Below are positions 17,035 through 24,053 of a stretch of 31,767 nt of DNA, one piece after another. The stretch covers positions 1 to 31,767 of the forward strand of contig CBFGWL010000027.1 of NCBI GenBank assembly GCA_965652565.1, given 5' to 3'. The position numbers and the translations under genes are program-made. The notes beneath the pieces were generated by a model, which ran no database searches, had not been told where the DNA came from, and saw only the letters and a program-made list of their open reading frames with translations. The stretch comes from RSA11 sp965652565 (GTDB taxonomy: Bacteria > Actinomycetota > Thermoleophilia > Solirubrobacterales > 70-9). Every line of letters starts with the position of its first letter. The first letter of the stretch is position 1.

Positions 17035-17838
17035 TCAGCGCCGCGCTGACGCCGGCACGATCTCGGCGCTCAGCTCGTCGAGGCGGCTGAGGAGCTCCGG
17101 CATGCCGAGCCGTCGCAGGATCTCCCCGGCGAGCGCGAGGTAGTCGACCGCGCGCGCGGGCCGGTACTCGAGGATCGTCTGCGCGCGCTCGGCCGACTCC
17201 GCGTAGGCGACGGATTGCCGGATCACCGAGCGGAAGACGGCATCGCCGAAGCGCTCGCGCAGCATCTCGAGGGTCTGGCGCGCGTGTCGCGTGCGCATGT
17301 TCGCGATGTTGAGGACGATGCCGAGCAGCTCGAGGTCGGGGTTGAGGCTCTCGCGGGCCAGCTCGACGACCTCCATCGCCTGCTCGACGCCCTGCAGCGA
17401 GAAGTACTGAGACTGCGTGGAGAGCAGCGCGTGCGAGGAGGCGACCAGCGCGTTCACGGTGAGCAGGCCGAGGGTGGGCGGGCAGTCGATCAGGATCACG
17501 TCGTGAGAGCGCTTCACGTCGCGCAGCGCGTTGCGCAGCGTGACCTCGCGGCCGATCTTCCCCGCGAGCGCGAGCTCGGCCTCCGCGAGCCGCAGGTTCG
17601 CCGGGATCACGCTCCCGTGGATCGCGTCCGCCGCGCGGGTGTCGCCCATGAGCACGTCGGCGAGCGTGGGGTTCGCGTCCGGCGGCGTGTCGAAGTAGTC
17701 GGAGAGGTTCCCTTGGGGGTCGGCGTCGACCGCGAGCACCTCAAGGCCCAGCCGGCCGAACACGTCGGCGAGGGTCCTGACGAGTGTCGTCTTGCCGGTC
17801 CCGCCCTTCTGCGAGAGGACGGAGATCGTGGTCGCCAT
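17035..17838 (-). CDS. ParA/Soj-family ATPase without adjacent parB
   Basis: A deviant-Walker ATPase that dimerises on ATP and binds DNA or membrane to position a cargo. The 267 residues begin directly with MATTISVLSQKGGTGKTTL, the deviant Walker A with signature lysine, followed by VDADPQGNLSDYF (Walker A') and VILIDCPPTLGLLTVNAL (Walker B). The later part LLGIVLNIANMRTRHARQTL is also typical. Length and order match chromosomal/plasmid ParA or Soj. No ParB follows, so it is an orphan; the upstream neighbour on the same strand is a zinc-ribbon FHA protein 63 bp away. It may place something other than chromosomes. ATG at 17838 is the first in-frame start and lies 10 nt from a -10-like TATATC. 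Confidence 0.9.
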   Translation of the reverse strand: MATTISVLSQKGGTGKTTLVRTLADVFGRLGLEVLAVDADPQGNLSDYFDTPPDANPTLADVLMGDTRAADAIHGSVIPANLRLAEAELALAGKIGREVTLRNALRDVKRSHDVILIDCPPTLGLLTVNALVASSHALLSTQSQYFSLQGVEQAMEVVELARESLNPDLELLGIVLNIANMRTRHARQTLEMLRERFGDAVFRSVIRQSVAYAESAERAQTILEYRPARAVDYLALAGEILRRLGMPELLSRLDELSAEIVPASARR

Positions 17839-17846
17839 CCGCGCGA

Positions 17847-17854
17847 ACGATATA
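17847..17854 (-). promoter_or_regulatory. Probable parA promoter -10 region
   Basis: In the parA direction the sequence reads CTATATCGT. Taking TATATC (17849-17854) as -10 leaves 10 nt to the ATG; taking TATCGT (17847-17852) leaves 8 nt. Either register predicts a leaderless or very short leader. This AT-rich octamer is conspicuous in the GC-rich 63-bp gap between the FHA gene and parA, so parA probably has its own promoter. Confidence 0.4.
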
Positions 17855-17901
17855 GCGGCGTCCTGGGGCCGGGGTGCGCTGCGCGCGGATGGCGGGGTGG
17901 T

Positions 17902-18483
17902 CTAGCTCTTCAGCACGTAGATGCGGAAGCAGCCGACCTCGATCTCATCGCCGTCGGACAGCCGCGCCCATTCGACGCGCCGGCCGTTGACGAACAAGCC
18001 GTTCAGGCTGCGGTCATCGAGGGCGCGGACCTCGCCCTCATCGGTGAGCACGATCAGCGCGTGCCGGCGCGACACGGTCGGATCATCGAGTCGCAGATCG
18101 GCCGTCCCGCTGCGCCCGATGCGCACCCAGCCGGGCTGCAGCGTGAAAGTGACCAGCTCCCCGTCCTCGTCTTCCCAGGCGAGGTGATGGCCGGCCGGAA
18201 GTTGCGCTCGCGCGTTCGCGATCAAGTCGGGTTCCTCGGGAGCCGGCTCGACCACGGCCGTCTCCATGGTCGGTCGGTCGAACAAACTGCCGCGCCGGAA
18301 CTCCGTGCCGCCGCAGGCGGGGCACTCCGGGATCGGTTCCTCGGGCAGTACGGCAACCGCGAAGCCGCATTCGACGCACTTCAAAGACCCACCCAGTTGC
18401 GCGGTGGCGGGCTCGCCGGTGGCGTGCGTCTGCTCGCCGGCAGCCGTAGAAAACTCGCCGACCCTCTCGGGTGCAATCGACAT
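17902..18483 (-). CDS. Zinc-ribbon plus FHA-domain protein
   Basis: Probably a cytoplasmic phosphothreonine-reading adaptor. From the chosen ATG it is 193 residues. A short N-terminal tail is followed by a four-cysteine zinc ribbon (LKCVECGF ... IPECPACGG, about residues 34-58). A linker rich in Glu/Pro leads to a C-terminal FHA domain (about 110-193) with the phospho-binding signature GWVRIGRSGTADLRL, then DPTVSRRHALI, then RSLNGLFVNGRRV and LSDGDEIEVG. The frame extends to 18666, but the ATG at 18483 has GGAGG (18489-18493) 5 nt upstream, which decides the start. FHA partners are usually substrates of Ser/Thr protein kinases; no kinase is in the window. It lies upstream of the orphan parA on the same strand. 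Confidence 0.88.
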   Translation of the reverse strand: MSIAPERVGEFSTAAGEQTHATGEPATAQLGGSLKCVECGFAVAVLPEEPIPECPACGGTEFRRGSLFDRPTMETAVVEPAPEEPDLIANARAQLPAGHHLAWEDEDGELVTFTLQPGWVRIGRSGTADLRLDDPTVSRRHALIVLTDEGEVRALDDRSLNGLFVNGRRVEWARLSDGDEIEVGCFRIYVLKS

Positions 18484-18537
18484 TCTGACCTCCAGGACGC
18501 GGTGAAGAAAATTGCGCCCTCCTACCCACTTGTGACG

Positions 18538-18543
18538 ATCATA
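18538..18543 (-). promoter_or_regulatory. Possible -10 box (TATGAT) for the FHA gene
   Basis: TATGAT read on the - strand is one base from consensus TATAAT and lies 54 nt upstream of the FHA ATG, in a stretch (about 18505-18620) that is clearly more AT-rich than its surroundings. A conventional leader with a strong ribosome site follows, unlike the leaderless genes nearby. No good -35 at 16-18 nt was found. Confidence 0.4.
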
Positions 18544-18653
18544 ACCAACTCGGGTAAGGAGCGCATAAATACTGGGCTTGTTTTGGCCTGAGTTGATGAT
18601 CCCCGCCTGGTTCGTACGCCAAACCGGTGCGAGTAACCCGACGCTTCCTTGCG

Positions 18654-18774
18654 AGCTCACCTGCACCTGCTCGGGCTCCGCCCCGTGCGTCCAGTTGTGC
18701 TCCCGCGGCTCACCCGTCGGCCGGTGAGCTGTCCGGCAGGGTGCCCGTTCCCGGGGGCGCTAATCGTTCCCGGG
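18654..18774 (+). promoter_or_regulatory. Hairpin and tandem CGTTCCCGGG boxes upstream of the SRPBCC gene
   Basis: The 317-bp gap between the divergent FHA and SRPBCC genes holds three visible elements. GCTCACC (18708-18714) and GGTGAGC (18723-18729) form a hairpin with an 8-nt loop, and AGCTCACC occurs again at 18654-18661. Two exact copies of CGTTCCCGGG lie at 18746-18755 and 18765-18774, 19 bp apart and thus on nearly the same DNA face; the second ends 10 nt before the -10 box at 18785, overlapping where a -35 would be. This arrangement is what a regulator-binding pair would look like. The regulator is unknown. Confidence 0.4.
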
Positions 18775-18784
18775 CGCGGGGGCA

Positions 18785-18790
18785 TAGAAT
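18785..18790 (+). promoter_or_regulatory. -10 box (TAGAAT), probable leaderless promoter
   Basis: TAGAAT is one base from TATAAT and ends 10 nt before the ATG at 18801. With a start site about 7 nt downstream, the transcript begins at or within a few bases of the start codon, leaving no room for a Shine-Dalgarno site. The upstream tandem CGTTCCCGGG boxes replace a recognisable -35. Confidence 0.5.
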
Positions 18791-18800
18791 CGCCGCCGCA

Positions 18801-19301
18801 ATGGGTCCCGTCTCCGCCGAGATCACGATCGACGCCCCCCGTGAGCGGGTGTACGAGCTGCTGCTGGATCTCTCGGCGCGGCCGGCGTTCACCGACCACC
18901 TGCTCGAGCGCTACCACCTGCTGCGCATCGACCCGGTGGGTGTCGGCGCCGGCGCCCGTTTCTATCTTCGCCACGCCGGCGGCTGGTTCGATTGCGTGAT
19001 CGAGGAGGTCGAGCCGCCCTACCGGATCTTGGAGCGCGGCCGCGGCGGGCGGGTCAACCGGGTCCCCTGCCTGCTCGAGTGGAGAATCGCCGAGCTGCCC
19101 GGTCCCTCCCGGTGCGAGGTGACCGTGACCTTTTGGACGAAGCCCGAGCACCCGGTCGATCGCATCTTGGAGCTCCGCTGGTCGCAAAGGCGGCTGGCGA
19201 AGGGCTGGCGCGAGGTTCTGCAGCGTCTCCGCCAGCTCGTGGAGGAGGAGAGGCCGGTCGAGCGCCTGGAGGTCGCCGGGGCGAGCCGCCTGGGGCTGTG
19301 A
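18801..19301 (+). CDS. SRPBCC (START-like) superfamily polyketide cyclase/lipid-binding-type protein
   Basis: A 166-residue protein with the helix-grip layout of the SRPBCC superfamily, which binds hydrophobic ligands in a deep cavity. The opening VSAEITIDAPRERVYELLLDLSARPAF is diagnostic, followed by alternating strands (GAGARFYLRHAGGWFDCVIEEVEPPYRILERG) and a long amphipathic C-terminal helix (DRILELRWSQRRLAKGWREVLQRLRQLVEEE). The ligand is unknown. The frame continues upstream but the ATG at 18801 starts the domain precisely and is placed 10 nt after a good -10 box. It is monocistronic as far as visible; the next gene has its own promoter. Confidence 0.84.
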   Translation: MGPVSAEITIDAPRERVYELLLDLSARPAFTDHLLERYHLLRIDPVGVGAGARFYLRHAGGWFDCVIEEVEPPYRILERGRGGRVNRVPCLLEWRIAELPGPSRCEVTVTFWTKPEHPVDRILELRWSQRRLAKGWREVLQRLRQLVEEERPVERLEVAGASRLGL

Positions 19302-19399
19302 CTCCCGGGCTGAGCGCGCCAGCAGGCGGCCTCCGGCGCACGGCCGGATGCTCGTTCGGCCTCGTGGGCGGCCTGCGGCACTTTCACCGGCAGCGGATA

Positions 19400-19405
19400 T
19401 AGACT
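19400..19405 (+). promoter_or_regulatory. -10 box (TAGACT), probable leaderless promoter
   Basis: The sequence TATAGACT places TAGACT exactly 10 nt before the ATG at 19416, matching the spacing before 14124 and 18801. An overlapping TATAGA at 19398 is an alternative register. No ribosome-binding site is visible before the ATG. Confidence 0.45.
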
Positions 19406-19415
19406 CTCGCCCCGC

Positions 19416-19955
19416 ATGAGCCGCCGTTTGAGACTTGCCAGCGCCCTGATCGGGCTCCTCGCCGCCGCGATGCTGCTCGCTGCCTGCGGGGAGGAGGAGC
19501 ATCACTCCGAGGTCGTCGAGGGTCAGCCCCTCGAGCTCGGTGAGCTCCGCTACAACATCGCGATCACCCGGTTCCTCAACCCGAACGACGTCGAGGACTC
19601 CGAGTACCTCGCGGGTCTGCCCGAGCCGCCCAGGGGCGAGGCGTACCTTGGGGTCTTCCTCACGATCAAGAACGAGTCTGAGGAGGAGCAGCAGAGCGCG
19701 TTCACCTACCAGGTGACCGACACGACCGGGGCCGAGTACGACCCGATCGAGACCGAGAACCCCTACGCGCTCGAGATCGGCGCGCCCGTCCCCGGCAACG
19801 GCGAGCTGCCGATCCCCGATTCGACCGCCGCGACCGGCGTAATCGAGGGCGCGATGCTCCTCTTCCTGGTGGACCAAGAGGTCTCCGAGAACCGGCCGCT
19901 CGAGCTCGAGATCTCCGGCCCCGACGGCGAGGGCCTCGTCGAGCTCGACATCTAG
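19416..19955 (+). CDS. Predicted lipoprotein, DUF4352-like
   Basis: A 179-residue exported protein. The N-terminus has an Arg-rich n-region, a hydrophobic core and the lipobox LLAAC (Cys25), followed by an acidic linker with two His. The remainder is a single beta-sandwich-like domain with GEAYLGVFLTIKNESEEEQ, FTYQVTDTTGAEYDP and LLFLVDQEV ... LELEISGPDG, a pattern seen in DUF4352/immunoglobulin-like lipoproteins that are common in Gram-positive bacteria and mostly of unknown role. It likely sits on the outer face of the membrane. It converges on the penicillin-binding protein gene, with a short GC hairpin between. Function is not known. Confidence 0.82.
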   Translation: MSRRLRLASALIGLLAAAMLLAACGEEEHHSEVVEGQPLELGELRYNIAITRFLNPNDVEDSEYLAGLPEPPRGEAYLGVFLTIKNESEEEQQSAFTYQVTDTTGAEYDPIETENPYALEIGAPVPGNGELPIPDSTAATGVIEGAMLLFLVDQEVSENRPLELEISGPDGEGLVELDI

Positions 19956-19956
19956 T

Positions 19957-19976
19957 GCCGCGGCGATGACCGCGGC
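19957..19976. terminator. GC hairpin between convergent genes
   Basis: GCCGCGG and CCGCGGC enclose the 6-nt loop CGATGA (7-bp perfect stem), filling most of the 33-bp gap between the lipoprotein stop and the PBP stop. There is no T run on either side, so an intrinsic terminator of the usual type is not shown. Position and symmetry fit a shared two-way terminator. Confidence 0.4.
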
Positions 19977-19988
19977 GCCCCGCGTTCG

Positions 19989-21734
19989 CTAGAGCGCTGC
20001 GGCTAGCACCTCGCGCGCGATCGGCGCCGCCACGACGCCGCCGTCGCCGGTGGCGTTGACGATCATCACCGCGACCGCCACCTTCGGCTTGCCGGCCGGG
20101 GCGAACGCGGTGAACCAGGCGTCGAGCTCCTGCTCGGGCTCCTGCCCTTCCGCGAGCTCCTGACCGGGCTCGAGCGCCTTGGGCCCGAGCTCCGCGGTCC
20201 CCGTCTTGCCTGCGACCTGGACGTCGGGCAGGGCGGCCGCGCGGCCGGTGCCGTTGCGCACCACCTCGACCATGAGGTCCTTGACCGTGGCGGCCGTCTC
20301 GGGGCTGGTCACCTCCACCGGCTCGGCGTCGGGGCGCAGCTCACGGGTGCGCACGATCTGCGTGGGCAGGCGCGTGCCCCCGTTCGCGATCGTCTGCGCG
20401 ACCGAGGCCATCTGCAGCGGCGTGGCCAGGACCTGACCCTGGCCGATCGCGCTCTCGCCGACCGCGACGTCGCCCTCGATCGGGTTAGGGATGGTGCTCG
20501 CAGGCGGGTCGAGCGCCGCTTGCGCCTCGTCGGCCATCAGCGACGGCGGCTCGTTGAAGCCGAACGCTTCCGCGGTCTCGACGAGCTTCTCGCCCCCGAC
20601 CTCGACGCCGAGCGGGGCGAAGACGGTGTTGCAGGAGTTCGCGAAGCTCTCCACGAACGTGCCGCCGCAGGGCGCGTCGCTCGAGTTGGCGATCTCACGC
20701 CCGATCTTGCTGTTCGAGACCTCGACGGGGAAGGTGTCGTCGGTCTTCACGACCCCGGCGTCGAGCGCGGCCGTCGCCGTGATCACCTTGAAGGTCGAGC
20801 CCGGCGGCTGGGGCGCGGAGAAAGCCAGCCCCGCGACGGCGAGGACCTGTCCCGTGTCTACGTCCAGGGCCGCAACCCCGCCGTACAGGCCGCCGAGCGC
20901 CTCGACTGCGGCTTGCTGGATCTTGGGGTCGATCGTGGTCTTCACGTTGCGCCCGTCCACCGGCTCGCTGCTCGCCAGCACGCGCCCGTCGCTGACGGAG
21001 CCGCCCTTGGGCACGGCGAGCAGCTGACCACCGGGCCGACCCGCGAGCCGGTCGTTGAAGGCGAGCTCGAGACCCGACGTGCCCGTGGGGGCGTCCGGCG
21101 GGAACCCGCGGGCGTGCAGCTGCTTCTCCTGCTTGCGCGACGGCGAGCCCACCGAGCCCGCGATCGCGAGCGCGGCCGCGCCGAGCGGCGAGCTGCGGGC
21201 CGTGGCCGGGCCCTCGGCGAGCGGGGTGCCGTCCCGTGCCAGGATCTTGCCCCGCGCGCCGATGTCGGTGACGCGGTCGAGTCGCTCTCCCGGGCCGAGG
21301 CCGAAGAAGACGAGGTGGGGCTCCCAATCGATCCGGCCGGCCTCATCGAGGGGGAGGTCGAGGCGGCCCTCCAGGCGGCCGAAGGCGTGGGTGTCGAGCG
21401 CTACGTCGACGGCCGCCTGGCTCGAGTCGACGACCTCCACCTCGCCGGTGCTCACGCGCACCGCGGTTACGGCCGCCTGGGCTTCGGTGTACGCGCGCCG
21501 GAAGCGTTCGAGTGGGTACTCCTCGCGCGCGGCGGGGGTGAGCTCCCGATGCATCCCCTCGAAGTCCTGGGCGCTCCACGCCTGGGCGAACCGCTTGGCA
21601 GCGGTCGCCTCCTCGGAGCTGCTGCTGCCGAGCAGGGCGCCCGCCAGAAACGCGAGCGCCGCGGCGACGCCGATCGGCAAAGCTCGGCCGACGAGCTTGC
21701 GGCGCCGCTCAACCGCGCGTGACGAACTGCTCAA
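19989..21734 (-). CDS. Class B penicillin-binding protein (D,D-transpeptidase) with NTF2-like N-terminal domain
   Basis: Crosslinks peptidoglycan outside the membrane and is a beta-lactam target. The 581 residues start with a short basic cytoplasmic tail and one membrane anchor (about 14-36). An NTF2/MecA-N-like domain follows (about 40-150: AAKRFAQAWSAQDFEGMHRE), then a dimerisation region and the transpeptidase domain. Catalytic motifs are SxxK as Ser313-Thr-Phe-Lys316, SxN as Ser367-Cys-Asn369 and KTG at Lys510. The order and the NTF2 domain resemble actinobacterial PbpA or PBP2a/MecA-like proteins; beta-lactam resistance cannot be inferred. The start TTG at 21734 is the only start in frame after an in-frame TAG. 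It is divergent from the MarP-like protease. Confidence 0.93.
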   Translation of the reverse strand: MSSSSRAVERRRKLVGRALPIGVAAALAFLAGALLGSSSSEEATAAKRFAQAWSAQDFEGMHRELTPAAREEYPLERFRRAYTEAQAAVTAVRVSTGEVEVVDSSQAAVDVALDTHAFGRLEGRLDLPLDEAGRIDWEPHLVFFGLGPGERLDRVTDIGARGKILARDGTPLAEGPATARSSPLGAAALAIAGSVGSPSRKQEKQLHARGFPPDAPTGTSGLELAFNDRLAGRPGGQLLAVPKGGSVSDGRVLASSEPVDGRNVKTTIDPKIQQAAVEALGGLYGGVAALDVDTGQVLAVAGLAFSAPQPPGSTFKVITATAALDAGVVKTDDTFPVEVSNSKIGREIANSSDAPCGGTFVESFANSCNTVFAPLGVEVGGEKLVETAEAFGFNEPPSLMADEAQAALDPPASTIPNPIEGDVAVGESAIGQGQVLATPLQMASVAQTIANGGTRLPTQIVRTRELRPDAEPVEVTSPETAATVKDLMVEVVRNGTGRAAALPDVQVAGKTGTAELGPKALEPGQELAEGQEPEQELDAWFTAFAPAGKPKVAVAVMIVNATGDGGVVAAPIAREVLAAAL

Positions 21735-21749
21735 CCGCGGCCTGGGCGT

Positions 21750-21854
21750 ACGCTAGCGTTGGCCGCCCAGCGGGGTCGGGGTCGGACGATCACGCCCCGA
21801 AAGGTAGACCTTCCCGGCCCAAGTGGCGCAACTTGCGTAACCATCCGCTAGCGG
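21750..21854. promoter_or_regulatory. Two CGCTAGCG palindromes in the PBP/protease divergent promoter region
   Basis: ACGCTAGCGT (21750-21759) and CCGCTAGCGG (21845-21854) are perfect 10-bp palindromes sharing the octamer CGCTAGCG, spaced 95 bp apart (close to nine helical turns). They lie in the 184-bp gap that drives the PBP leftward and the membrane protease rightward. TAGCGT in the first could also serve as a -10 for the PBP gene, 15 nt before its TTG. A common regulator of both cell-wall genes is possible; I know of no factor with this site. Nothing else distinct is seen in the gap. Confidence 0.35.
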
Positions 21855-21918
21855 GCATGACCGCACCGCTCCCCACTCACGGCGCTCAGACGCGCCTTCC
21901 GTCGACCCCCGCTTTGCG

Positions 21919-23073
21919 GTGACCGCGGTAGATATCGGCATCATCATCGGCGCCCTGGCTTTGGCGGCGGTCGGCTGGGAGCGCGGGCTGATCGCGGCCG
22001 CCATGCCGCTGGCCGGCTTCGTCGGTGGCGTGGCGCTGGGGGCGCGCCTTGCTCCGACGCTGCTAGAGGGGGGCGCCGAGTCGCCGTACGCGCCCGCCGT
22101 CGCCGCTGCGGGTGGCGTCCTGCTGGGCCTGTTTCTGGCGATCGCCCTGGAGGGGCTTGGTTCCGGGCTCTCGCAACGGCTGGACTCCGTCCCGGTCGGC
22201 CGCGTCGCGGACCGATGCGGAGGGGCGCTGCTCTTCCTGGCCTTGGCGCTCGCGATCGCCTGGGTGTTCGGCGCGGTGGCCCTGCACGTCCCGGGTCAGG
22301 ACAACCGCAGCCTGCGCCAGGCCGTTCAGCGCTCGACGATCCTCGCGGCGCTCAACGAGCAGTTCCCGCCGTCGGGGCCGCTGCTCAACGTGCTGCGCCG
22401 CATCAACCCGACGCCGACCGTCCGGGGGCCCGACGCGGACGTCGCTCCGCCGACGCGCGCCGCGCTCGAGGACCCGGACGTGCAGGCGGCGGGCGCGAGC
22501 GTCGTCCGGGTCCGAGGCACCGCTTGCGGCCTCGGCATCGAGGGCTCGGGGTGGGTCGCCGGGCCGGAGATCGTGGTCACGAACGCGCACGTGGTCGCGG
22601 GTCAGGACGACACCACCGTCGCGACCGCCGACGGCGCCGAATACGACGTGGAGGTGCTCGCCTACCAGCCGCGCAACGACGTCGCGATCCTGCGCGCGCC
22701 CGGGCTGGACGCGCCGCCGCTTTCGCTCGCCAAGAACCCGAAACGGGGGACGGTCGGCGCCGTCATCGGCTATCCCGGGGGCGGCTCCCTCACGTTGCGC
22801 CCGGCGCGCCTCGGGCAGACCGGCAGGGTGACGAGCCAGGATTCCTACGGGCGCGGGCCCGTGCAGCGCCTCATGACCCCGTTCCGCGGGGACGTCCGCG
22901 GCGGCAACTCCGGCGGGCCGGTGGTCAATCGCGCCGGGCGGGTGCTGGCGACGGTGTTCGCGGCGTCGACCGATCGCGAGCACACGGGCCTCGGGGTGCC
23001 GAACGGGGTGATCCAGCGGATCCTCGACAGTCCCCTCGCTCCGGGCGAGGACACCGGGCCCTGCGCCGTCTGA
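21919..23073 (+). CDS. MarP-like membrane serine protease (CvpA domain plus trypsin domain)
   Basis: A 384-residue protein. Residues 1 to about 125 hold four hydrophobic helices of the CvpA type (AVDIGIIIGALALAAVGWERG onward). Then comes a linker and, from about 190, a chymotrypsin-fold protease outside the membrane. The catalytic triad is visible: TNAHVVAG (His224), RNDVAIL (Asp254) and RGGNSGGPV (Ser331). Two cysteines, in GTACGLGIEG and the C-terminal TGPCAV, could form a disulfide as in Mycobacterium tuberculosis MarP, which is needed for acid and oxidative stress survival and processes a peptidoglycan hydrolase. The start is GTG 21919, directly before the first helix. It is divergent from a PBP, consistent with a cell-wall role. 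Confidence 0.9.
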   Translation: MTAVDIGIIIGALALAAVGWERGLIAAAMPLAGFVGGVALGARLAPTLLEGGAESPYAPAVAAAGGVLLGLFLAIALEGLGSGLSQRLDSVPVGRVADRCGGALLFLALALAIAWVFGAVALHVPGQDNRSLRQAVQRSTILAALNEQFPPSGPLLNVLRRINPTPTVRGPDADVAPPTRAALEDPDVQAAGASVVRVRGTACGLGIEGSGWVAGPEIVVTNAHVVAGQDDTTVATADGAEYDVEVLAYQPRNDVAILRAPGLDAPPLSLAKNPKRGTVGAVIGYPGGGSLTLRPARLGQTGRVTSQDSYGRGPVQRLMTPFRGDVRGGNSGGPVVNRAGRVLATVFAASTDREHTGLGVPNGVIQRILDSPLAPGEDTGPCAV

Positions 23074-23100
23074 GCGTCCGGGCGCGTTGGCGCCCTCCGT

Positions 23101-23106
23101 TACTCT
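23101..23106 (+). promoter_or_regulatory. -10 box (TACTCT) for the HxlR gene
   Basis: TACTCT fits TANNNT and ends 7 nt before the GTG at 23114, so transcription would start at the start codon itself. The whole gap to the upstream gene is only 40 bp. The GGAGG seen at 23116-23120 lies inside the gene, after the start, and cannot act as its ribosome site. Confidence 0.4.
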
Positions 23107-23113
23107 GAACTGA

Positions 23114-23461
23114 GTGGAGGCTGAGCCGCAAGCTTCGACGCCCGGTTCGACGCCGAACACGGTCTGCCCGGACTTCCACGCCGCGGTCGAGCTGATCGGC
23201 CGGCGCTGGGCGGGCGCGATCCTGTGGACCCTCGTCGACGGGCCGCACTACTTCGCGGAGATCACCCGCGCGGTGCCCGGCATCTCCGACCGCCTCCTCT
23301 CCCAGCGCCTTCAGGAGCTCGAGGCCGAGGGGCTCGTCGAGCGCACGGTTCACCCCGGCAACCCGCCGCGCGTCTCGTACGGCCTGACCGAAAAGGGCGC
23401 GGAGCTAGGCCCCGCGATCCGCGAGATCGGCGCCTGGGCGAAGCGCTGGAACCTGGCCTGA
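23114..23461 (+). CDS. HxlR-family winged-helix transcriptional regulator
   Basis: A 115-residue DNA-binding protein, normal HxlR size, acting as a dimer. The family pattern is clear: TVCPDFHAAVELIGRRWAGAILW (single conserved Cys19, then the first helix), GPHYFAEITRAVPGISDRLLSQRL (helix-turn-helix), LEAEGLVERTV and SYGLTEKGAEL (wing). Many HxlR proteins sense thiol or electrophile stress through this cysteine. The target is unknown; it may regulate itself or neighbours. The start GTG at 23114 follows a -10 box by 7 nt. It converges with the cyclotransferase-like gene, 7 bp between stops. Confidence 0.93.
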   Translation: MEAEPQASTPGSTPNTVCPDFHAAVELIGRRWAGAILWTLVDGPHYFAEITRAVPGISDRLLSQRLQELEAEGLVERTVHPGNPPRVSYGLTEKGAELGPAIREIGAWAKRWNLA

Positions 23462-23468
23462 GCGGCGC

Positions 23469-24053
23469 TCACCAGGCGCGCGGGTTCCCCGGCGGCGCGC
23501 TCGAGTGGACGAGCTCCGCCTCCACCACGGGGGCCGGCGGCGGCTGGGTGCTCGCCCGGAAGCGCTCGAGCTCGCCGGGGCCGAGCTCCGCGAAGGCGCG
23601 CTCGACCGCCGCGAGGTAGGACGCGAGCACCACGGCGCCGGCGGGCGGGGTGGTGGCCAGATGCTCGTCGCGGGCGACGTAGGCGTGGACGCGCTCGTAG
23701 CGTGCGCCCGGCTCACCCAGACCGTCGGTCACGTCGACGCGGCGGTAGCGCCGCTCGCGGGCGTCGAGTCGCTCGAGGGCGTCGGGTCCGACCTCGACCA
23801 GCACGCCGTTCGGTCGCTCTTCCGCCGGGATCCCGGCATCGCGCTCGAGGTTGAGCACTAGACACCATGCAAACGGCTCCCCACCGGGCGGCGCAAAGCG
23901 CTTCTCGGCGCGGCGGTTGTCGCGGGCGACCGACCAGCGGCGCCGCCAGCCTCCGAGGCGGACCGGGACCACCGAGCCGGCGTCCGCGCCCAGCGTGGTG
24001 CGCAGGCTGGCCGCGCTCACCAGCGAGCCGTACGCGAAGAGCGCCTCGCTCAT
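23469..24053 (-). CDS. Gamma-glutamylcyclotransferase-like (AIG2/GGCT fold) protein
   Basis: A 194-residue protein of the GGCT superfamily, whose members release 5-oxoproline from gamma-glutamyl compounds or act on related amine adducts. The substrate loop is at the N-terminus (MSEALFAYGSLV), and the expected acidic catalytic position lies in LERLDARERRYRRVDVT. The C-terminal half has Arg/Tyr-rich sequence (GARYERVHAYVARDEH). ATG 24053 overlaps the addA stop as ATGA; the frame extends 36 nt further upstream, but the overlap and the YGSL position favour this start. It is therefore the third gene of the addB-addA unit, with no obvious functional link to DNA repair. The substrate is not predictable. 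Confidence 0.82.
   Translation of the reverse strand: MSEALFAYGSLVSAASLRTTLGADAGSVVPVRLGGWRRRWSVARDNRRAEKRFAPPGGEPFAWCLVLNLERDAGIPAEERPNGVLVEVGPDALERLDARERRYRRVDVTDGLGEPGARYERVHAYVARDEHLATTPPAGAVVLASYLAAVERAFAELGPGELERFRASTQPPPAPVVEAELVHSSAPPGNPRAW

Noticed and set aside
18484..18666. N-terminal extension of the zinc-ribbon FHA protein
   Set aside because: The upstream frame lacks domain-like sequence, covers an AT-richer promoter region, and the ATG at 18483 has a GGAGG ribosome site.
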